Positions 1 through 11,223 of a stretch of 64,000 nt of DNA are shown one piece after another. The notes under the pieces were generated by a model that saw nothing but the letters and a program-made list of their open reading frames with translations, was not told the origin of the DNA and ran no database searches. Both the position numbers and the translations under genes were made by a program. Each line of letters starts with the position of its first letter. Within the stretch, counting starts at the first letter, position 1. Origin of the DNA: Erwinia sp. E602 (GTDB lineage: Bacteria > Pseudomonadota > Gammaproteobacteria > Enterobacterales > Enterobacteriaceae); contig NZ_CP046582.1 in the NCBI RefSeq assembly GCF_018141005.1, forward strand, positions 620,001 through 684,000, written 5' to 3'.

Positions 1-1
1 G

Positions 2-907
2 AGCCAGATCTCGCGCCCGCTGGAGTCGGTGTGCCGCCAGGCGCTGGACGTGGCGTCCGGTGCCCGGCCGCAGGTGGGCCATCTGAACCGGGTGGATGAG
101 ATCGGCATGACCCTGCGCGCCGTCGGCCAGCTGGGGCTGATGTTCAGCTGGCTGATCAACGACGTGCGTGATCAGGTGGTCGACGTGCACCAGGCGAGTG
201 ACGCGCTGGCGCGCGGCAATGACCAGATCAGCAGCCACACCGAGCAGACGGCGGCCAGCGTGCAGCAGACCGCCAGCACCATGAACCAGATGACCAGCAC
301 CGTGCAGCGCAACGGCGAGAGCACCGAGCAGGCCAACCAGTTCTCGCGTACCGCCAGCAGTGCGGCGGCGAAGGGCGGCGAGGTGATGCAGGACGTGGTG
401 GTGACCATGGACGAGATCGCCGAGAGCGCGCGGCAGATCGCCACCATCACCGGGCTGATCGACAGCATCGCGTTCCAGACGAATATCCTGGCGCTGAACG
501 CGGCGGTGGAAGCCGCGCGGGCGGGCGAGCAGGGCAAGGGCTTTGCGGTGGTGGCCGGCGAGGTGCGTAACCTGGCGCAGCGCAGCGCCGGTGCCGCCAG
601 CGAGATCCGCCAGCTGATTCAGGCCAGTAATCTCAAGGTGCAGTCCGGCGCCGGGCAGGTGCATGAAGCCGGCAAAGCCATCAGCGATATCGTTGAGAAG
701 GTGCAGAACGTCACCGAACTGCTGCAGCAGATCAGCGTGGCTACCGCCGAGCAGAGCAGCGGCCTGAACGAGGTCGGCCAGGCCGTAGCGGCGCTGGATC
801 GTCTGACCCATGATAACAGTGCGCTGGTCACGGAAGGGGCTCGCGCGGCACAGCGTATGAAGTACCAGGCGCAGCGGCTGGTGGAGGCGGTCAGCGTTTT
901 CCGCTAA
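2..907 (+). CDS. aer: Aerotaxis receptor Aer-like chemoreceptor, C-terminal part (5' truncated by window)
   Basis: The reading frame is open from base 2, so the gene starts before the window and the last 301 codons are seen. The first ~50 residues look like the end of a HAMP linker, with the QLGLMFSWLINDV stretch that closely matches E. coli Aer. The rest is a methyl-accepting chemotaxis signalling domain: a long coiled-coil hairpin whose tip carries FQTNILALNAAVEAARAGE, the CheA/CheW contact region. There is no C-terminal NWETF-type CheR/CheB docking pentapeptide, as in Aer. The N-terminal FAD-PAS sensor would lie upstream and is not visible, so the redox-sensing role is inferred from similarity. 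A good terminator follows at 915-937. Confidence 0.82.
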   Translation, partial: SQISRPLESVCRQALDVASGARPQVGHLNRVDEIGMTLRAVGQLGLMFSWLINDVRDQVVDVHQASDALARGNDQISSHTEQTAASVQQTASTMNQMTSTVQRNGESTEQANQFSRTASSAAAKGGEVMQDVVVTMDEIAESARQIATITGLIDSIAFQTNILALNAAVEAARAGEQGKGFAVVAGEVRNLAQRSAGAASEIRQLIQASNLKVQSGAGQVHEAGKAISDIVEKVQNVTELLQQISVATAEQSSGLNEVGQAVAALDRLTHDNSALVTEGARAAQRMKYQAQRLVEAVSVFR

Positions 908-914
908 CCCCCGG

Positions 915-937
915 ACGGGCCAGCGATGGCCCGTTTT
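915..937 (+). terminator. Rho-independent terminator after the aer-like gene
   Basis: An 8-bp perfect stem ACGGGCCA/TGGCCCGT with a GCGA loop is followed by TTT. It starts 8 bases after the receptor stop codon. Confidence 0.75.
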
Positions 938-958
938 GCCGTTGTTGCAACACGATAT

Positions 959-987
959 TTGACTAAGCTCACAAATAAAATTTTTAT
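959..987 (+). promoter_or_regulatory. Possible sigma-70 promoter for the UPF0303 gene
   Basis: TTGACT at 959-964 is followed after 17 bases by TTTTAT at 982-987, in an AT-rich stretch between the aer terminator and the next gene. The -35 is good and the -10 is weak, so this is tentative. Confidence 0.3.
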
Positions 988-1065
988 TTCTTTTTGTTGT
1001 TTTGTGAAATAATAAATTCACCTATCCTGCAGGGCATTGACCGTTAACCTTGCCGGAGACGATTT

Positions 1066-1527
1066 ATGTCCGCCATTCCCAGTCTTGAAACCCTGCTTGA
1101 GCAGGAAGCCCACGTGCGCGTCAGCCAGTTCAGTTTTGATACCGCCTGGCAGATCGGCAGCCTGCTGCGCGAACGTGCCGCCCGCGAAAACCTGCCGGTA
1201 GCGATTGAAGTTTATGCCTTTGGTCAGGTGCTGTTCAGCACCTCGCTGAGCGGCTCCAGCGCAGAAAACCTCGAATGGATTGCCCGTAAGCGCAACACCG
1301 TGCTGCGCAACGCCCACGCCTCGCTGTATACCGGCGAGCTGAACAAGGCCAACGGCGTGGCGATGGAGCAGATGAGCTATATGGATCCGCAGCGCTACAC
1401 CGACTCCGGCGGCAGCTTCCCGCTGCTGCTGGCCGGCGGTGGCGTGATTGGCGCGGTTACCGTCAGCGGCCTGCCTTCCCATGAGGACCATGCGCTGGCG
1501 GTGTGGGCGATCCGGCAGGTCATGTAA
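1066..1527 (+). CDS. UPF0303 / haem-degrading-domain (HbpS/GlcG-like) family protein
   Basis: The 153-residue protein fits the UPF0303 family, a branch of the HbpS/GlcG alpha/beta fold (haem-degrading domain). It has the characteristic middle segment RKRNTVLRNAHASLYTG and the glycine-rich LLLAGGGVIGAVTVSGLPS near the C terminus, followed by the SGLPSHEDHALAV ending. Proteins of this fold have been linked to haem or small-ligand binding, but no catalytic role can be claimed here. The ATG at 1066 has a GGAGA ribosome site upstream. It is followed 200 bases later by a dehydrogenase gene on the same strand, so co-expression is possible but not shown. Confidence 0.75.
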   Translation: MSAIPSLETLLEQEAHVRVSQFSFDTAWQIGSLLRERAARENLPVAIEVYAFGQVLFSTSLSGSSAENLEWIARKRNTVLRNAHASLYTGELNKANGVAMEQMSYMDPQRYTDSGGSFPLLLAGGGVIGAVTVSGLPSHEDHALAVWAIRQVM

Positions 1528-1727
1528 CGTCACGCCTCCTGGCCCCTCTGCACCCTCCGCCGACTGCGCCTGGCGCGTATTCGGCAGCTTCTGCCGCCGA
1601 TCGCTCTGAAAAAAGCAGCACCGGTTATCCGCATCGGCGATGATAAAGGGCAGGAGACGGGCGGCTGGGTGCTACCTCGCCGTTGCACCGCCCGGTTTTG
1701 TGCCCTGAATAACGGTTAAGGAGAGTT

Positions 1728-2762
1728 ATGAATAGCTATCAGGTAGCGGTGATCCCCGGCGACGGCATTGGCGTTGACGTCACCCGGGCCGCATGGCAGG
1801 TGCTGGAACACAGCGCGGCAAAATTTGATTTTTCCCTCGGCGGTGAGTGGTTCCCGTGGTCCTGTGAGTACTATCTTGAGCACGGTGAAATGATGCCGCA
1901 GGACGGCATCGCCATGCTGAAGCGCTTTGATGCGGTGCTGCTGGGCGCGGTGGGCTGGCCGGATAAAGTGCCGGATAACGTCTCGCTGCACGGGCTGCTG
2001 CTGCCGATCCGCAAGCAGTTCGACCTGTTTGCCAACGTGCGCCCGCACCGGCTGCTGGCCGGGGTGGAAGGGCCGCTGCGCAAGGGCGACTTTGATATCC
2101 TGTGCATTCGTGAAAATACCGAAGGCGAGTACAGCGGCGCCGGTGGCCGTATCCATCAGGGCACGCCGGATGAAGTAGCGGTGGAAACCTCGATCTTTAC
2201 CCGCCGCGGCGTCGAGCGCATTCTGCGTTACGGCTTCGAGATGGCGCGTCAGCGCAGCGGGCGGCTGGCCTCGGTCACCAAGTCCAACGCGCAGAAATAC
2301 ACCATGGTGATGTGGGATGAGGTCACCGAAGAGATCGCCCGGGAATACCCGGACGTGACGGTGAACCGCTATCACATTGACGCCATCGCCGCGCGGATGG
2401 TGATGAACCCGGAGACGCTGGACGTGATCGTTGCCTCGAACCTGTTTGGCGATATCCTCACCGACCTTGGTGCGGCGATCCAGGGCGGTCTGGGCTACGC
2501 GGCCTCCGCCAACCTCAACCCGCAGCCGGGCGTGCCGTCGATGTTTGAGCCGGTACACGGTTCGGCACCGGATATCGCCGGGCAGGGGATTGCAAACCCG
2601 ATCGCCGCCATCTGGTCAGCGGCGCTGATGCTGGAGCACCTCGGCGAGCGTGACGCGGCGGCGGCGATCCTCAGGGCGGTGGAAACGGTAACGGCGCAGG
2701 CGGGCAACGGCGGTGGGCTGAAAACGGAACAGATTACGGCGGCAGTGATCGCGGCAATTTGA
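1728..2762 (+). CDS. D-malate/tartrate dehydrogenase (DmlA/TtuC-like, isopropylmalate dehydrogenase superfamily)
   Basis: The 344-residue protein is an NAD-dependent beta-decarboxylating dehydrogenase. It has the N-terminal PGDGIG motif (about residues 10-15), RENTEGEYSG for substrate binding (about 128-137), the catalytic lysine region VTKSNAQKYT (about 182), the metal-binding aspartates in NLFGDILTDLG (about 238-248), and the nucleotide-site motif FEPVHGSAPDIAG. Its closest remembered relatives are D-malate dehydrogenase DmlA and tartrate dehydrogenase TtuC, which oxidise and decarboxylate D-malate, tartrate or related acids. It is slightly shorter than E. coli DmlA (361 residues). A strong GGAGAG site lies just before the ATG. 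No dmlR-type regulator or dicarboxylate transporter is adjacent, so the true substrate is open. Confidence 0.82.
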   Translation: MNSYQVAVIPGDGIGVDVTRAAWQVLEHSAAKFDFSLGGEWFPWSCEYYLEHGEMMPQDGIAMLKRFDAVLLGAVGWPDKVPDNVSLHGLLLPIRKQFDLFANVRPHRLLAGVEGPLRKGDFDILCIRENTEGEYSGAGGRIHQGTPDEVAVETSIFTRRGVERILRYGFEMARQRSGRLASVTKSNAQKYTMVMWDEVTEEIAREYPDVTVNRYHIDAIAARMVMNPETLDVIVASNLFGDILTDLGAAIQGGLGYAASANLNPQPGVPSMFEPVHGSAPDIAGQGIANPIAAIWSAALMLEHLGERDAAAAILRAVETVTAQAGNGGGLKTEQITAAVIAAI

Positions 2763-3118
2763 TGGCAGATGATCGCTGTTAAAGTCTGAATGTCAGGTCG
2801 TTAACGGGCAGGTACCGGCTGCGCATATCGGTTAGATGACTGTGTTAAAACGGCCTGTTACGCCTTTCAGGAATTACAGCCTTGTTGCATAGAATTCAGA
2901 CGCGGCGCTGATTTAGTGCAACTGAAGTCGTTGATTTAAAAGTAAAGGAGTAGACTGCGTGGCGGGTGCTCAGGATCTTATGTCCTGAGCCATTCTGGTA
3001 AGGGACGTAAAGAGAAAAAGCCCCACATGATGTTAATCACGTGAGGCTGCTCCTTACACCCGACAGTGTGAGGGTAGCCTTTTACCTGCTGCAAAGCAAT
3101 GGAAAAAGGAGGCCAAAG
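2763..3118 (+). promoter_or_regulatory. hok mRNA leader region with 5' hairpins and mok-like upstream frame
   Basis: This 356-base stretch has no ordinary gene and leads into hok. It contains a strong hairpin GCTCAGGA/TCCTGAGC at about 2968-2990 and a GGCGGGTGC segment at 2961-2969 that can pair, with two wobbles, with GTGCCCGCC at 3292-3300 downstream of hok. Such long-range 5'-3' pairing (tac/fbi) is the hallmark of hok mRNAs. A frame open after a stop at 3008, with GTG at 3041, runs in phase into hok and is a candidate mok translation-coupling frame. The promoter itself is not certain. Confidence 0.5.
3013..3064 (-). ncRNA. sok: Sok-like antisense RNA of the hok locus
   Basis: On the minus strand, opposite the mok start region, TTGCTT and TACCCT (plus-strand AGGGTA at 3071-3076) are 17 bases apart and form a plausible promoter. 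About 50 bases further is a terminator-like hairpin, AGCCTCAC/GTGGGGCT, followed by TTTTT. Size, position and terminator match the short Sok RNAs that block mok/hok translation. The 5' end is inferred from the promoter and could be off by a few bases. Confidence 0.7.
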
Positions 3119-3265
3119 ATGGCAAAGAAACTGCTAGCCCTGTGCATTATTGTGGTCTGTGTGACCGCGGTTTTGCTGGCTCTGGTTACCCGCGGTTCAC
3201 TCTGTGAACTGCGGTATAAACAGGGAGGGATAGAGTTGCAAGCCAGCTTAGCCTGTCACCCGTAA
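3119..3265 (+). CDS. hok: Hok/Gef-family type I toxin, small membrane protein
   Basis: The 48-residue protein has a lysine-containing N terminus, one hydrophobic segment (about residues 5-23) and the Hok signature VTRGSLCELRYKQG, matching the TRKSLCEIRYRDG region of Hok. Hok proteins insert in the inner membrane and depolarise the cell when Sok RNA no longer represses their long-lived mRNA. The ATG at 3119 is preceded by AAAAAGGAGG, a very strong ribosome site. The upstream in-phase frame, the antisense Sok and the 3' fold-back segment at 3292-3300 complete the locus. A hairpin GACGGCGGGC/GCCCGCCCGTC follows the gene. It lies between a metabolic gene and rpoD, facing rpoD. Confidence 0.85.
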   Translation: MAKKLLALCIIVVCVTAVLLALVTRGSLCELRYKQGGIELQASLACHP

Positions 3266-3360
3266 GGTAAAGCCAGCTGACGGCGGGCCCTGTGCCCGCC
3301 CGTCAGGCACATTGCCGGGTGGAGGTCGATGAGCACCCTTTTGCATGCTTTACTCAAAAA

Positions 3361-3389
3361 AAAATGGCCCCTGTGAAGGGGCCATTTTT
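3361..3389. terminator. Bidirectional terminator between hok and rpoD
   Basis: A 9-bp stem ATGGCCCCT/AGGGGCCAT with GTGA loop is flanked by an A-run upstream and TTTTT downstream. It serves rpoD on the minus strand, 30 bases after its stop, and can also stop hok transcription. Confidence 0.9.
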
Positions 3390-3418
3390 ATGCAGCATGC
3401 AGGACGTTAACCGAAAGG

Positions 3419-5263
<1,845 letters not shown>

Positions 5264-5587
5264 AAGACGGTATCCACACTTCTGTTAAATTAGATTGGTG
5301 TTGGTCGGCTATGAGGCCAACAATAACAGTGAGGGCGTTTGGATTATTGCCGCTGCCCGTCGTGGCGGCTGTCAGGGTCAACCTGACGGAGTATCGGCAC
5401 TCAAGCCGCTTGATGTTCTGTGCGACGCTATCTCGCTTGCCATTTTGCCCCCCGGCTGTGCTCGCACTCCTCACGTACTGATGTACGCTGCGGGTGCTGC
5501 GCGCAGGCGGTGGCCAAACTGGCTGCGCCGATAACGCTTCTTGATTCTGATTTGGGGCAGTGAGTGGGCGGCCACTCACTGCAAAAA
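5264..5587 (-). other. dnaG-rpoD intercistronic region with two palindromes
   Basis: This 324-base gap has no gene. Directly after dnaG is a perfect 11-bp hairpin, GCAGTGAGTGG/CCACTCACTGC (5557-5582), without a T-run in the dnaG direction, so it may be an mRNA processing or 3'-protecting structure. In E. coli the equivalent gap holds an RNase E processing site. A second, imperfect palindrome centred on CGTACTGATGTACG lies at 5463-5500. The remaining ~200 bases presumably carry the rpoD leader. Confidence 0.5.
5463..5500. repeat. Extragenic palindrome upstream of rpoD
   Basis: An imperfect inverted repeat (CGCACTCCTCACGTAC, then TGAT, then GTACGCTGCGGGTGCTG) lies in the dnaG-rpoD gap. It resembles dispersed extragenic palindromes, but no second copy is seen in the window, so family membership is unproven. 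Confidence 0.35.
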
Positions 5588-7333
5588 TTATTGTTTCTTC
5601 AGCGCCTGGCTCAGTGCCCAGAATTCGCGGCGTTCTTCAGCGCTCAGTACATGGGTACGGTCACGGGCAATCAGCTCTTCCAGCCGTTGCTCCAGTGCGG
5701 CATCGTACATACTGGCCAGCGAGTCCTGGAACATGGTTTCCACTTCGTCATCCACGATCATGTGGTTCCATGTGGCCAGCGTTTCAAGGCTTTGACTAAA
5801 TTTTGTGCCGCGATACAGCTCCAGCAGCTGCCCGGTACTCATACCGGGGTGGGCAACACAGGTGTTGACCAGCTCAACAAACAGAGAAAAACCGGCCACG
5901 TCTGACTGCTGCAGGCCTTCAAGCGACGGAACCTGAGCGGCCAGCTGCGGATTTTGTATCAGCAGCCCAATAAGTATACGCATGGTTGTGCGTTTTAGCT
6001 GGGGCTGAGGCGGCTGTTTCGCATTTTCAGCCTGTTTCGGCAGCAGCTTCTCCAGCTGGCTGTCGTCCAGAATCCCCAGCTTGTTACCCAGTTCCTGGCG
6101 CAGGTAGATGCGCAGCGTTTCACCGGGAACCTGGCTAATCAGCGGCAGGGCCAGGGTGCTCAACAGCGCCCGCCCGTCCGGTGAACGTAAGTCAACCTGC
6201 GGCATCAGCGTGTCAAACAGAAACGCGGAGAGCGGCGTGGCCTGCTCCATACGCGCTTCAAACGCCTCTTTGCCCTCTTTACGCACCAGCGTATCCGGAT
6301 CTTCGCCGTCCGGCAGAAACATAAAGCGCAGCTGACGGCCGTCATTCATATAAGGTAGCGCAGTTTCCAGCGCCCGCCAGGCGGCTTCGCGGCCGGCCCG
6401 GTCACCGTCATAGCAGCAGATCACCGTGTCCGTCGTACGGAACAGTAACTGAATATGTTCCGCCGTGGTCGAGGTGCCGAGCGAGGCTACGGCGTAATCG
6501 ACGCCAAACTGGGCCAGCGCCACCACGTCCATATAGCCTTCCACCACCAGCAGCCTGGCCGGCTGTGGATGGTTTTTCTGCGCTTCATACAGGCCGTACA
6601 GCTGGCGACCTTTATGGAATATATCGGTTTCCGGCGAGTTGAGGTATTTCGGCACCCCGTCGCCCAGCACCCGGCCGCCAAAGCCAATCACCCGCCCACG
6701 TTTATCGTGGATCGGGAACATCACCCGCTCGCGGAAGCGATCGTAGGTACGGCCTTTATCGTTGGTCACCAGCATGCCGGCGTCCGTCAGTGACTGACGA
6801 TCGTCGGGATTACGGCCAAAACGTTTCAGGGCGTTATCCCAGCCTGCCGGAGCGAAACCAATGGAGAAGTGCTGAATGACCTCATCGCTCAGGCCGCGCT
6901 GCGCCAGATACTGACGTGCGCCTGCCGATGGGCTCTGGGCCAGCGACTGCTGATAAAAATCCCGCAGGCCGGTCATTAACTGGTAAAGACTTTGACGCTG
7001 GTGACGCTCTAACTGGCTGGGGCCACTACCGCTTTCATAGGGCACTTCCAGACCGTACAGCGTCGCCAGTTCTTCAATACTTTCGACAAATTCCAGACGA
7101 TCGTAGTTCATCAGGAAGTCGACGGCGTTGCCGTGGGCACCACAGCCAAAGCAGTGGTAGAACTGCTTTTCACCGTTGACGGTGAAGGAGGGGGTTTTCT
7201 CGTTATGAAAAGGACAGCATGCGTGATAGTTCTTACCCTGCTTTTTTAGCTTAACCCGGGCATCGATCAGATCCACGATATCCGTGCGTGCGAGTAAGTC
7301 ATTGATAAATACACGCGGAATGCGTCCAGCCAT
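5588..7333 (-). CDS. dnaG: DNA primase DnaG
   Basis: The 581-residue protein makes RNA primers at replication forks. It has a CHC2 zinc-binding domain with Cys40, His43, Cys61 and Cys64, the primase core with the TOPRIM motif VVEGYMDVVAL and the acidic CCYDGDRAGREAA segment, and the C-terminal helicase-binding region that contacts DnaB. Its length matches E. coli (581). It is the middle gene of the rpsU-dnaG-rpoD operon. An attenuating terminator lies between rpsU and dnaG, which fits the low output of primase compared with S21. Confidence 0.98.
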   Translation of the reverse strand: MAGRIPRVFINDLLARTDIVDLIDARVKLKKQGKNYHACCPFHNEKTPSFTVNGEKQFYHCFGCGAHGNAVDFLMNYDRLEFVESIEELATLYGLEVPYESGSGPSQLERHQRQSLYQLMTGLRDFYQQSLAQSPSAGARQYLAQRGLSDEVIQHFSIGFAPAGWDNALKRFGRNPDDRQSLTDAGMLVTNDKGRTYDRFRERVMFPIHDKRGRVIGFGGRVLGDGVPKYLNSPETDIFHKGRQLYGLYEAQKNHPQPARLLVVEGYMDVVALAQFGVDYAVASLGTSTTAEHIQLLFRTTDTVICCYDGDRAGREAAWRALETALPYMNDGRQLRFMFLPDGEDPDTLVRKEGKEAFEARMEQATPLSAFLFDTLMPQVDLRSPDGRALLSTLALPLISQVPGETLRIYLRQELGNKLGILDDSQLEKLLPKQAENAKQPPQPQLKRTTMRILIGLLIQNPQLAAQVPSLEGLQQSDVAGFSLFVELVNTCVAHPGMSTGQLLELYRGTKFSQSLETLATWNHMIVDDEVETMFQDSLASMYDAALEQRLEELIARDRTHVLSAEERREFWALSQALKKQ

Positions 7334-7359
7334 AAATCCCCTTCAACTGCCATAAACGG

Positions 7360-7393
7360 CAACAAGCCGCGCATTCCTTTCGGAAGCACGGCC
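7360..7393 (-). terminator. Partial terminator (attenuator) between rpsU and dnaG
   Basis: On the minus strand GCCGTGCTTCC pairs with GGAATGCGCGGC around a GAAA loop with one bulge, followed by TTGTTG. Position and sequence match the leaky internal terminator known in the E. coli macromolecular synthesis operon, which sets the rpsU:dnaG ratio. Confidence 0.75.
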
Positions 7394-7442
7394 TGATAAC
7401 TACTAACTTGTCTGTGAAACGTGAGGGTGACCCCTCAGGATA

Positions 7443-7960
<518 letters not shown>

Positions 7961-8974
7961 ATGCGTGTTCTCGGAATTGAAACATCCTGCGATGAAACCG
8001 GCATAGCCATTTATGACGATACGGCCGGCCTGCTGGCCAATCAACTTTACAGCCAGGTGAAGCTTCATGCCGACTACGGTGGCGTGGTGCCGGAGCTGGC
8101 GTCGCGCGATCACGTGCGCAAAACGGTGCCGCTGATTCAGGCGGCGCTGAAAGAGGCCGGGCTGCAGGCGCAGGATATCGATGCCGTGGCCTACACCGCC
8201 GGGCCGGGTCTGGTCGGCGCGCTGCTGGTCGGCGCCACCATTGGCCGCTCGCTGGCGTTTGCCTGGAACGTGCCGGCGATCGCCGTGCACCATATGGAAG
8301 GTCACCTGCTGGCACCGATGCTGGAAGAAAACCCGCCAGAATTTCCGTTTGTCGCGCTGCTGGTTTCCGGCGGCCATACCCAGCTGATTAGCGTCACCGG
8401 CATCGGCGAATATACGCTGCTCGGCGAGTCAATTGACGATGCGGCGGGTGAAGCCTTTGATAAAACGGCCAAACTGCTCGGGCTGGACTATCCGGGCGGG
8501 CCGATGCTGGCGAAAATGGCGCAGCAGGGCGTGGAAAAACGCTTTGTCTTCCCGCGGCCAATGACCGATCGTCCGGGGCTGGACTTCAGCTTCTCCGGTC
8601 TGAAGACGTTTGCCGCCAACACCATCCGCGACAACCCGGACGATGCGCAGACCCGCGCCGATATCGCCCGCGCTTTTGAAGATGCGGTGGTCGATACCCT
8701 GGCGATTAAGTGCCGTCGTGCGCTGGATCAGAGTGGCTTTACGCGGCTGGTGATTGCCGGTGGCGTCAGCGCCAACCGCACGCTGCGTAGCAAACTGGCT
8801 GAGATGATGCAAAAACGCGGGGGAGAGGTGTTCTATGCCCGGCCGGAGTTTTGTACCGACAACGGCGCGATGATCGCCTATGCCGGGATGGTGCGCATGA
8901 AAGGCGGCACCCATGCCGGGTTAAGCGTCACCGTGCGTCCGCGCTGGCCGCTGGCGGAGCTACCCGCCATCTGA
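7961..8974 (+). CDS. tsaD: tRNA N6-adenosine threonylcarbamoyltransferase TsaD (Gcp/YgjD)
   Basis: The 337-residue protein transfers the threonylcarbamoyl group to A37 of ANN-decoding tRNAs (t6A), working with TsaB, TsaC and TsaE. It has the ASKHA fold opening [19 protein letters not shown], the metal-binding pair His111 and His115 in HHMEGH, the VSGGHTQL phosphate loop and the late [10 protein letters not shown] and [10 protein letters not shown] motifs. Length equals E. coli TsaD. It is monocistronic and divergent from rpsU. The 177 bases to convergent plsY show no clear terminator. Confidence 0.98.
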   Translation: MRVLGIETSCDETGIAIYDDTAGLLANQLYSQVKLHADYGGVVPELASRDHVRKTVPLIQAALKEAGLQAQDIDAVAYTAGPGLVGALLVGATIGRSLAFAWNVPAIAVHHMEGHLLAPMLEENPPEFPFVALLVSGGHTQLISVTGIGEYTLLGESIDDAAGEAFDKTAKLLGLDYPGGPMLAKMAQQGVEKRFVFPRPMTDRPGLDFSFSGLKTFAANTIRDNPDDAQTRADIARAFEDAVVDTLAIKCRRALDQSGFTRLVIAGGVSANRTLRSKLAEMMQKRGGEVFYARPEFCTDNGAMIAYAGMVRMKGGTHAGLSVTVRPRWPLAELPAI

Positions 8975-9150
8975 GTCCGCACGTCGGTTCGGGAGCGGGC
9001 ATCGTCAGTGGAATCGCGCTCGCCGGTATGCTTCAGGTGCGGCGGTCTGCCCGCGCCTGACCCCGTCAGCGTCAGCGGCGACGATCCGCTTCCGTTGCCG
9101 TGGGTTTGCTGCTGACGTGCCGTAGCCACCCGTTCTGAAAAGCCACGGAT

Positions 9151-9753
9151 TTACGGCTGCTTTTTCTTCTTCTTCCAGATCTTGCCTTCCTGCCCGCGCC
9201 ACAGCCGCTGAATATTGTCATGGTGGCGCAGCAGGATCAGGCAGGAGAGCATCGCCACCGGGAAGGTGAACTGCGGTTTGAACCACCAGACGTAAAACGG
9301 CGCGATCAGCGCGCTGATAATCGCCCCCAGCGATGAGTAGCCGCTGAGCAGCACGGTCAGCAGCCAGGTGCCGGTCATCAGCCCGGTCAGGTCCCAGCCG
9401 ATCGGCGCAATCGCGCCAAACGCGGTGGCCACGCCCTTACCGCCCTTAAAGTGGAAAAACACCGGATAGATATGACCGAGGCAGGCGGCGATCGCCGTCA
9501 GGCCCAGATAAAGCGGCGGCAGCCCAAAGTGATACGCCAGCCACACCGGCAGCATCCCTTTCAGAACGTCAAACACCAGCACCGCGGCCGCCGCGCCTTT
9601 GCCGCCGATGCGCAGCACGTTGGTGGCACCCGGGTTGCCGGAACCGTTATGGCGGGGGTCCGGTAATCCGAACAGCCGGCACACCAGAATCGCACTGGAG
9701 ACCGAGCCACACAGATACGCGAAAAGGATCATGCCAAGCGCGAATACACTCAT
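9151..9753 (-). CDS. plsY: Glycerol-3-phosphate acyltransferase PlsY
   Basis: The 200-residue integral membrane protein uses acyl-phosphate to acylate glycerol-3-phosphate, the first step of phospholipid synthesis. It has about five membrane segments and the conserved loops [12 protein letters not shown] (about residues 36-47), [13 protein letters not shown] (about 101) and GYSSLGAI. The C terminus is the basic [10 protein letters not shown] tail. A longer frame extends upstream to 9903, but the ATG at 9753 gives the family length and the [17 protein letters not shown] start. It is divergent from folB with 106 bases between. Confidence 0.95.
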   Translation of the reverse strand: MSVFALGMILFAYLCGSVSSAILVCRLFGLPDPRHNGSGNPGATNVLRIGGKGAAAAVLVFDVLKGMLPVWLAYHFGLPPLYLGLTAIAACLGHIYPVFFHFKGGKGVATAFGAIAPIGWDLTGLMTGTWLLTVLLSGYSSLGAIISALIAPFYVWWFKPQFTFPVAMLSCLILLRHHDNIQRLWRGQEGKIWKKKKKQP

Positions 9754-9859
9754 AACAGCGTTCCGTCCTGTTGGGGTCGTTTTGTTGTCAGCATCCGTGG
9801 ATAATACGCATAAAGCGCCGGTGATGGTATCGGCAACCACAAAAACAGAGAGCCGTTTC

Positions 9860-10219
9860 ATGGATATTGTATTTATCGAGCAACTGTCGGTGATCACCAC
9901 CATTGGCGTTTACGACTGGGAGCAGACTATTTCCCAAAAGCTGGTGTTCGATGTCGAAATGGCATGGGATAACCGTAAAGCCGCCGCCAGCGATAACGTC
10001 GCTGACTGCCTGAGCTACGCGGACGTTTCTGAGGCGATCCTGCGCCACGTGGCGAACGGCAGGTTCGCGCTGGTGGAGCGGGTGGCGGAAGAGGTGGCCA
10101 GCCTGCTGTTAAGCGAATTCGCCTCGCCGTGGGTGCGGATTAAGGTCAGTAAGCCGGGAGCGGTGGCCGAAGCGCGTACCGTCGGCGTGATCATCGAACG
10201 CGGGACAAATCCGAAATAA
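9860..10219 (+). CDS. folB: Bifunctional dihydroneopterin aldolase/epimerase FolB
   Basis: The 119-residue protein cleaves 7,8-dihydroneopterin to 6-hydroxymethyl-dihydropterin in folate synthesis. It matches FolB from the start [21 protein letters not shown], through the [11 protein letters not shown] substrate region, to [16 protein letters not shown] carrying the catalytic lysine. E. coli FolB has 122 residues. An upstream frame starting at 9599 overlaps plsY on the other strand and is not believed; the ATG at 9860 aligns with the family. A terminator follows at 10302-10329. Confidence 0.95.
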   Translation: MDIVFIEQLSVITTIGVYDWEQTISQKLVFDVEMAWDNRKAAASDNVADCLSYADVSEAILRHVANGRFALVERVAEEVASLLLSEFASPWVRIKVSKPGAVAEARTVGVIIERGTNPK

Positions 10220-10301
10220 ATTCAGGATGATTGCCATCACAATGAAACCAAATCACATTAAGCTCTGTCTTAAACCGGGTCTCATTGTATGAGCACAATT
10301 G

Positions 10302-10329
10302 GGCGGGCGCGAAATGCGGCCGCCTTTTT
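10302..10329 (+). terminator. Probable terminator between folB and uppP
   Basis: GGCGG(G)CGC pairs with GCG(G)CCGCC around GAAAT with one mismatch, followed by TTTTT. Confidence 0.6.
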
Positions 10330-10359
10330 AATGATTTGTATGCTTAGGGGTAGATTTTA

Positions 10360-11187
10360 ATGGCAGATATTCACCAGCTGTGGGTGGCACTGATACTCGG
10401 CGTGGTTGAGGGATTAACGGAGTTTCTTCCGGTTTCGTCCACCGGACATATGATCATCGTCGGTCATTTACTGGGCTTTGAAGGCGATAAGGCCGAAACG
10501 TTTGAGGTAGTGATCCAGCTGGGATCGATTCTGGCGGTGGTGGTGATGTTCTGGCGCCGCCTGTTTGGGCTGATCGGCATCCACTTTGGCGGTAAGCCGG
10601 TCGCGCATGAGGGAACCGGCACCGGTCATCTGACGCTTATCCATATTTTGCTGGGCATGGTGCCGGCGGTGGTGATTGGTCTGCTGCTGCACGACCATAT
10701 CAAAGCGCTTTTTAACCCGGTCAACGTGATGTATGCGCTGGTGGTCGGCGGCGTGCTGCTGATTGCCGCAGAGCTGCTGAAGCCGAAACAGCCGAAAGCG
10801 GTGGGCGTGGACGATATTACCTACCGTCAGGCCTTTATGATCGGCTGCTTCCAGTGTCTGGCGCTGTGGCCGGGCTTTTCGCGTTCGGGCGCCACTATTT
10901 CCGGCGGGATGCTGATGGGCGTCAGCCGTTATGCCGCTTCGGAGTTTTCGTTCCTGCTGGCGGTGCCAATGATGATGGGGGCTACTGCGCTGGATCTCTA
11001 TAAGAGCATGGGCTTCCTCAGCATGGCCGATCTGCCGATGTTTGCCGTAGGCTTTGTCACCGCGTTTATCGTCGCGCTGGTTGCGATTAAGAGCTTCCTG
11101 CACATTATCAAACGGATTTCGTTTATCCCGTTCGCGATCTATCGCTTTGTTATCGCAGCGGCCGTTTACGCGGTGTTTGTGCTGTAA
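10360..11187 (+). CDS. uppP: Undecaprenyl-diphosphatase UppP (BacA)
   Basis: The 275-residue membrane protein removes a phosphate from undecaprenyl pyrophosphate so that the lipid carrier can be reused for peptidoglycan and O-antigen synthesis; extra copies give bacitracin resistance. The two family motifs are present: [14 protein letters not shown] near the N terminus and [13 protein letters not shown] near the middle. Several hydrophobic segments follow, and the protein ends AVYAVFVL. It converges on cca across a 627-base gap filled with structured repeats. Confidence 0.97.
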   Translation: MADIHQLWVALILGVVEGLTEFLPVSSTGHMIIVGHLLGFEGDKAETFEVVIQLGSILAVVVMFWRRLFGLIGIHFGGKPVAHEGTGTGHLTLIHILLGMVPAVVIGLLLHDHIKALFNPVNVMYALVVGGVLLIAAELLKPKQPKAVGVDDITYRQAFMIGCFQCLALWPGFSRSGATISGGMLMGVSRYAASEFSFLLAVPMMMGATALDLYKSMGFLSMADLPMFAVGFVTAFIVALVAIKSFLHIIKRISFIPFAIYRFVIAAAVYAVFVL

Positions 11188-11223
11188 GCCGGTAAGTCGC
11201 CAGTTGGCTGGGGGGCAGGCTCA

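Noticed and set aside
2876..2940. Possible insertion-sequence end (GCCTTGTTGCATAGAATTCA)
   Set aside because: It faintly recalls IS903-type ends, but there is no matching inverted end, no target duplication and no transposase fragment.
9599..9859. N-terminal extension of folB by 87 codons
   Set aside because: It overlaps plsY on the other strand and has no family counterpart; the ATG at 9860 aligns with FolB.
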